Shown here: positions 13,936 through 16,083 of the stretch, piece by piece | Position numbering within the stretch: position 1 is the stretch's first letter | How the letters are laid out: every line of letters starts with the position of its first letter | Assembly: GCA_028287415.1 (NCBI GenBank) | Contig: JAQBPS010000653.1 | Coordinates: forward strand, 1-16,083 | Length of the DNA stretch: 16,083 nucleotides | From: Bacillota bacterium | GTDB lineage: Bacteria > Bacillota > Sulfobacillia > Symbiobacteriales > Symbiobacteriaceae | Direction: 5' to 3' | The notes under the pieces: model-generated | Databases searched by the model: none | What the model was told of the DNA's origin: nothing | What the model saw: only the letters and a program-made list of their open reading frames with translations | Program-made: the position numbers and the translations under genes

Positions 13936-14045
13936 CACCTGGGCAAGTGCGGTGCTAGTCACGGAGGCACACCTGAACAGTTGTGCGCACGAACGCACGT
14001 GAGTTCCCCATCGAGCTATGCCGAAAACGCCGCGTCGGCGAGTGA
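13920..14045. repeat. Repeat B, copy 2
   Basis: 126 bp starting with parS site 6 and ending where site 7 begins; tandem with copy 1. Confidence 0.85.
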
Positions 14046-14061
14046 TGTTCCACGTGGAACA
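14046..14061. promoter_or_regulatory. parS: parS site 7 (perfect, in a 28-bp palindrome)
   Basis: TGTTCCACGTGGAACA. The symmetry continues six bases on each side (GAGTGA ... TCACTC), making a perfect 28-bp palindrome at 14040-14067, unlike other sites. Confidence 0.9.
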
Positions 14062-14227
14062 TCACTCCCCGCTAAAGTAACCCAGTGAGGGCGCTACACT
14101 GCCACACTGGTCGGGGTTTAGTCGCTGGAGCACGCCGCTGGTCCCGCACGACGGTTGCCTGTCCATCCACCGAGCAGATGATCAGAAACCGTTAAAGTTG
14201 TCCGTTCCCAGCACAGGGTCAGCCCAA

Positions 14228-14243
14228 TGTTCCACGTGGAACA
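14228..14243. promoter_or_regulatory. parS: parS site 8 (perfect)
   Basis: TGTTCCACGTGGAACA, 40 bp before site 9. Confidence 0.9.
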
Positions 14244-14267
14244 GACTCCGCATGTGCCCAGACGACA

Positions 14268-14283
14268 TGTTCCACGTGGAACC
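14268..14283. promoter_or_regulatory. parS: parS site 9 (last base changed)
   Basis: TGTTCCACGTGGAACC: only the final base differs from the consensus of this array. Confidence 0.85.
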
Positions 14284-14285
14284 AT

Positions 14286-14300
14286 CGGGGGTCACCCCCG
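14286..14300 (-). terminator. Hairpin below parB
   Basis: CGGGGG-TGA-CCCCCG (minus strand) is a 6-bp G+C stem about 25 bp past the parB stop, between parS sites 9 and 10. No T-run follows. It may stop parAB transcripts before the array. Confidence 0.35.
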
Positions 14301-14302
14301 CT

Positions 14303-14318
14303 AGCTCTACGTGGAACA
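14303..14318. promoter_or_regulatory. Degenerate parS site 10 beside the parB stop
   Basis: AGCTCTACGTGGAACA: the right arm is intact and the left arm has three changes. It lies 7 bp from the parB stop codon. Confidence 0.5.
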
Positions 14319-14325
14319 TCAACGC

Positions 14326-15225
14326 CTATACGCGAAAGGCCCCTTTTGCCGGTGTGGCCGAATGCTCCTCACTCATGCCCAGCGCATCCAGGATGCGCCC
14401 CAGCCCCTCATTCCCGAAGAACGTGATCTCGATTTTCCCCTTCTGCTCTCCCACCACCAGCTTCACGGGAGTCCCGAATAGCTCGTTGAGCTGCCGCTCG
14501 ACAGCCCGAAGATCCGATGTGAGCCCCACCTCAGCCCTTTTGCTGTTCCGCCCGGAAGGGTTGGCAGCACTCCGCCTGATCACATCCTCGATCTCACGTA
14601 CGGACAGGCCCTCTTCTGCGATGCGTGTGGCCAGCGTGCTCTGTTCGTCCTCGCTCGGCACACCCAACAGCACCTTAGCGTGTCCCATCGTGAGCCGGCC
14701 CGACTCCACCTCTGCCCTGGCGACAGGGCTCAACTGCAACAGGCGCAACGTATTCGCAATCTGTGGGCGGCTCTTGCCCAGCCGCTTCGCCAGGTCATCC
14801 TGGGTGAGTTGAAACTCATCCATCAAAAGGTGATATGCTTCCGCCTCTTCGACCGGATTCAAATCCTGCCGCTGGAGGTTTTCGATCAGCGCAATCTCCA
14901 TCACTTGGGCCTCGGAGAACTCCCGCACCAGTGCGGGGATCTTGCTAAGCCCGGCCTGCTTTGCCGCACGCCAGCGTCGCTCGCCTGCGACAATCTCATA
15001 ACCGGTGCCCTTCGGCCGCACGACGATCGGCTGAACCACGCCATGCTCGCGTATCGATGAAGCAAGCTCATCCAGCTTCACCTGATCGAACGCCTTACGG
15101 GGCTGCTTTGCGTTCCCCACAATTGCGCTGACCTCAATGTCCTGGATGTGTTCCCCTTCCTGCTCGGGGACTTCCATTTCCGGGATCAACGCACCCAGCC
15201 CTCTACCCAGCCCTTTCTTCGTCAT
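14326..15225 (-). CDS. parB: Chromosome partitioning protein ParB (Spo0J)
   Basis: 299 residues, normal length. The N-terminal phrase KKGLGRGLGALIP (3-15) is the ParA-contacting tail. The CTP-binding ParB/Srx domain spans about 28-120 with GERRWRA (81-87) and ENLQRQD (115-121). A helix-turn-helix (TQDDLAKRLGKSRPQIANTL, 141-160) reads parS, and the C-terminal ~50 residues form the dimerisation domain. ParB loads at parS, slides as a CTP clamp, recruits SMC, and stimulates ParA; in spore-formers it also counters Soj effects. ATG 15225 has GGAGG (15235-15239) 9 nt upstream, within a long match to the anti-Shine-Dalgarno, and overlaps the parA end by 23 nt, so the two are coupled. The array of parS sites begins 7 bp beyond its stop. 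Confidence 0.97.
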   Translation of the reverse strand: MTKKGLGRGLGALIPEMEVPEQEGEHIQDIEVSAIVGNAKQPRKAFDQVKLDELASSIREHGVVQPIVVRPKGTGYEIVAGERRWRAAKQAGLSKIPALVREFSEAQVMEIALIENLQRQDLNPVEEAEAYHLLMDEFQLTQDDLAKRLGKSRPQIANTLRLLQLSPVARAEVESGRLTMGHAKVLLGVPSEDEQSTLATRIAEEGLSVREIEDVIRRSAANPSGRNSKRAEVGLTSDLRAVERQLNELFGTPVKLVVGEQKGKIEITFFGNEGLGRILDALGMSEEHSATPAKGAFRV

Positions 15226-15979
15226 GCTCGATCACCTCCCGCGCCAACTCCATGTACGCTTCGGCGCCCTTCGATTTCGGATCGTACATCGTGATCGGCA
15301 ACCCATTACTGGGCGCCTCGCTTAGCCGCACATTACGGGTGATGATACTGCCGTACACCTTACCCCGGAAGAAGCGCTTTACATCGTCCGCAACCTGAAT
15401 GCTCAAGTTCGTCCGACCGTCGAACATAGTGAGCAGGACGCCCTCCACTTCCAGCGCCGGATTCAGCGCCTCGCGCACCAGGCGGAACGTATCCATCAAA
15501 GCGGTCAATCCTTCCAGGGCGTAATACTCGCACTGGATCGGAATGAGAATGGAGTCCGCTGCTGTGAGTGCGTTGATTGTCAGCAACCCCAGTGACGGGG
15601 GACAGTCAATGATCACCAGGTCGAACTCCGACCGAACTTCCTCGAGTGAGCGCTTGAGCCGATTCTCACGCGATATGCGGGGGACCAGCTCAATTTCGGC
15701 GCCAGCCAGGTCGATTGTCGCAGGCACTACAAACAGGCCTTCGATCTGCGTTGACACCATGGCCTGGAGCGGAGACATGTCCTCAAGCAGCAAGTCGTAC
15801 ACAGAAGCGTTCACGGTCTTACGGTCAATTCCGAGACCGCTCGTGGCATTGCCCTGGGGATCAATATCAACCAGAAGGACACGCTTGCCTGCCTGAGCCA
15901 GACAGGCGCTCAGATTCACTGCCGTGGTGGTCTTGCCGACCCCGCCCTTTTGATTGACCACGGCAATAATGCGTCCCAC
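15203..15979 (-). CDS. parA: Chromosome partitioning ATPase ParA (Soj)
   Basis: 258 residues from the chosen start. The deviant Walker A KGGVGKTT is at 11-18, preceded by the family phrase IIAVVNQ. Further marks are VLLVDIDPQGNATSGLG (about 37-53, motif A'), the Walker B region DLVIIDCPPSLGLLT, and PIQCEYYALEGL. It binds nonspecific DNA as an ATP dimer; ParB triggers hydrolysis, which moves or segregates origins, and in Bacillus it also influences DnaA. The start is GTG: the one at 15979 has the G-rich ribosome site (15991-15996) 11 nt upstream and gives the standard N-terminus MGRIIAVVNQ. An in-frame GTG at 15988 lies only 2 nt from it. Upstream (15989-16083) I see no clear promoter. Confidence 0.96.
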   Translation of the reverse strand: MGRIIAVVNQKGGVGKTTTAVNLSACLAQAGKRVLLVDIDPQGNATSGLGIDRKTVNASVYDLLLEDMSPLQAMVSTQIEGLFVVPATIDLAGAEIELVPRISRENRLKRSLEEVRSEFDLVIIDCPPSLGLLTINALTAADSILIPIQCEYYALEGLTALMDTFRLVREALNPALEVEGVLLTMFDGRTNLSIQVADDVKRFFRGKVYGSIITRNVRLSEAPSNGLPITMYDPKSKGAEAYMELAREVIEHDEERAG

Positions 15980-16083
15980 CGTCGACACCCCCCTCCGCTA
16001 AGCCGGGCATTTTGCGCACCCTGACTTGCGACTAACGGATACTGATTCGGCAAACCATATGCCGTTCCTGCACATTACGCCGA

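Larger units (their letters stand above)
12780..14325. other. parS array: Gene-free parS-rich region beside parAB (putative chromosomal centromere)
   Basis: About 1.5 kb between the DUF4446 gene and parB. Open frames here are short, change frame between repeat copies, and lack ribosome sites and family features, so I call no gene. It contains nine 16-bp parS sites (seven perfect, two with one changed end base), one degenerate site next to parB, and two half-decayed copies, all listed below. The intervening DNA is two tandem repeat families plus several G+C-rich hairpins. No DnaA boxes (TTATCCACA-like) are seen, so it does not look like oriC. ParB encoded next door would be expected to load here, spread, recruit SMC and interact with ParA. 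Confidence 0.85.

Noticed and set aside
12780..14325. CRISPR array or insertion sequence
   Set aside because: The repeated short unit is a 16-bp palindrome with irregular spacing and spacers that are themselves repeated. There is no cas gene, transposase or terminal inverted repeat.
12780..14325. Replication origin (oriC)
   Set aside because: No cluster of DnaA boxes and no A+T-rich unwinding stretch is visible; dnaA and dnaN are not present.
14198..14812. 204-codon plus-strand open frame
   Set aside because: It overlaps parB antisense, starts inside the parS array, and its product is Ser/Arg-rich without family features. parB is the real gene there.

Overview
This window reads as the chromosomal partition and S6-S18 ribosomal-protein neighbourhood of a G+C-rich, spore-forming member of the Firmicutes. 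Spore formation is inferred from a YyaC-family spore protease-like gene and a LonC-type protease gene. The parAB, yyaC, DUF4446, DUF951, rpsF-ssb-rpsR, rplI, lonC order is the one I know from clostridial relatives. The base composition looks like about 60% G+C by eye, which with the gene content suggests something like Symbiobacterium; that placement is an inference.

Every gene except yyaC is on the minus strand, so transcription runs mostly from high to low coordinates. Starting at the right edge: parA (15979-15203) and parB (15225-14326) overlap. Below them lies about 1.5 kb without a gene (12780-14325). It holds a dense array of nine perfect or one-mismatch copies of the 16-bp ParB target parS, TGTTCCACGTGGAACA, plus decayed copies. 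The sites sit in two families of tandem repeats. A DUF4446 membrane protein gene follows, convergent with yyaC (+), which is divergent from a tail-anchored TPR protein gene.

A complete branched-chain amino acid (Liv/HAAT) ABC importer operon occupies 10632-5545: binding lipoprotein, two permeases and two ATPases, ending in a hairpin. A lone DMT/EamA-type exporter follows (5434-4586). Then come a CvpA-like membrane protein overlapping a small DUF951 protein, and the S6-SSB-S18 operon with its own sigma-A-like promoter. Its leader can fold into a hairpin with a bulged CCG, resembling the S6:S18 autoregulatory motif. Below a terminator-like hairpin are a YybS/DUF2232 membrane protein gene, rplI, and the N-terminal part of lonC, which runs off the left edge.

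The strongest unusual observation is the compact parS array beside chromosomal parAB. In the Firmicutes I know, parS sites are scattered singly around the origin. This one resembles a plasmid-style centromere and may have grown by duplication of parS-bearing segments. Smaller regulatory observations include a hairpin bridging an over-long Shine-Dalgarno spacer before lonC, stop codons fused into Shine-Dalgarno sequences (TAGGAGG) at three gene junctions, and a start codon held in a hairpin in the DUF4446 gene.
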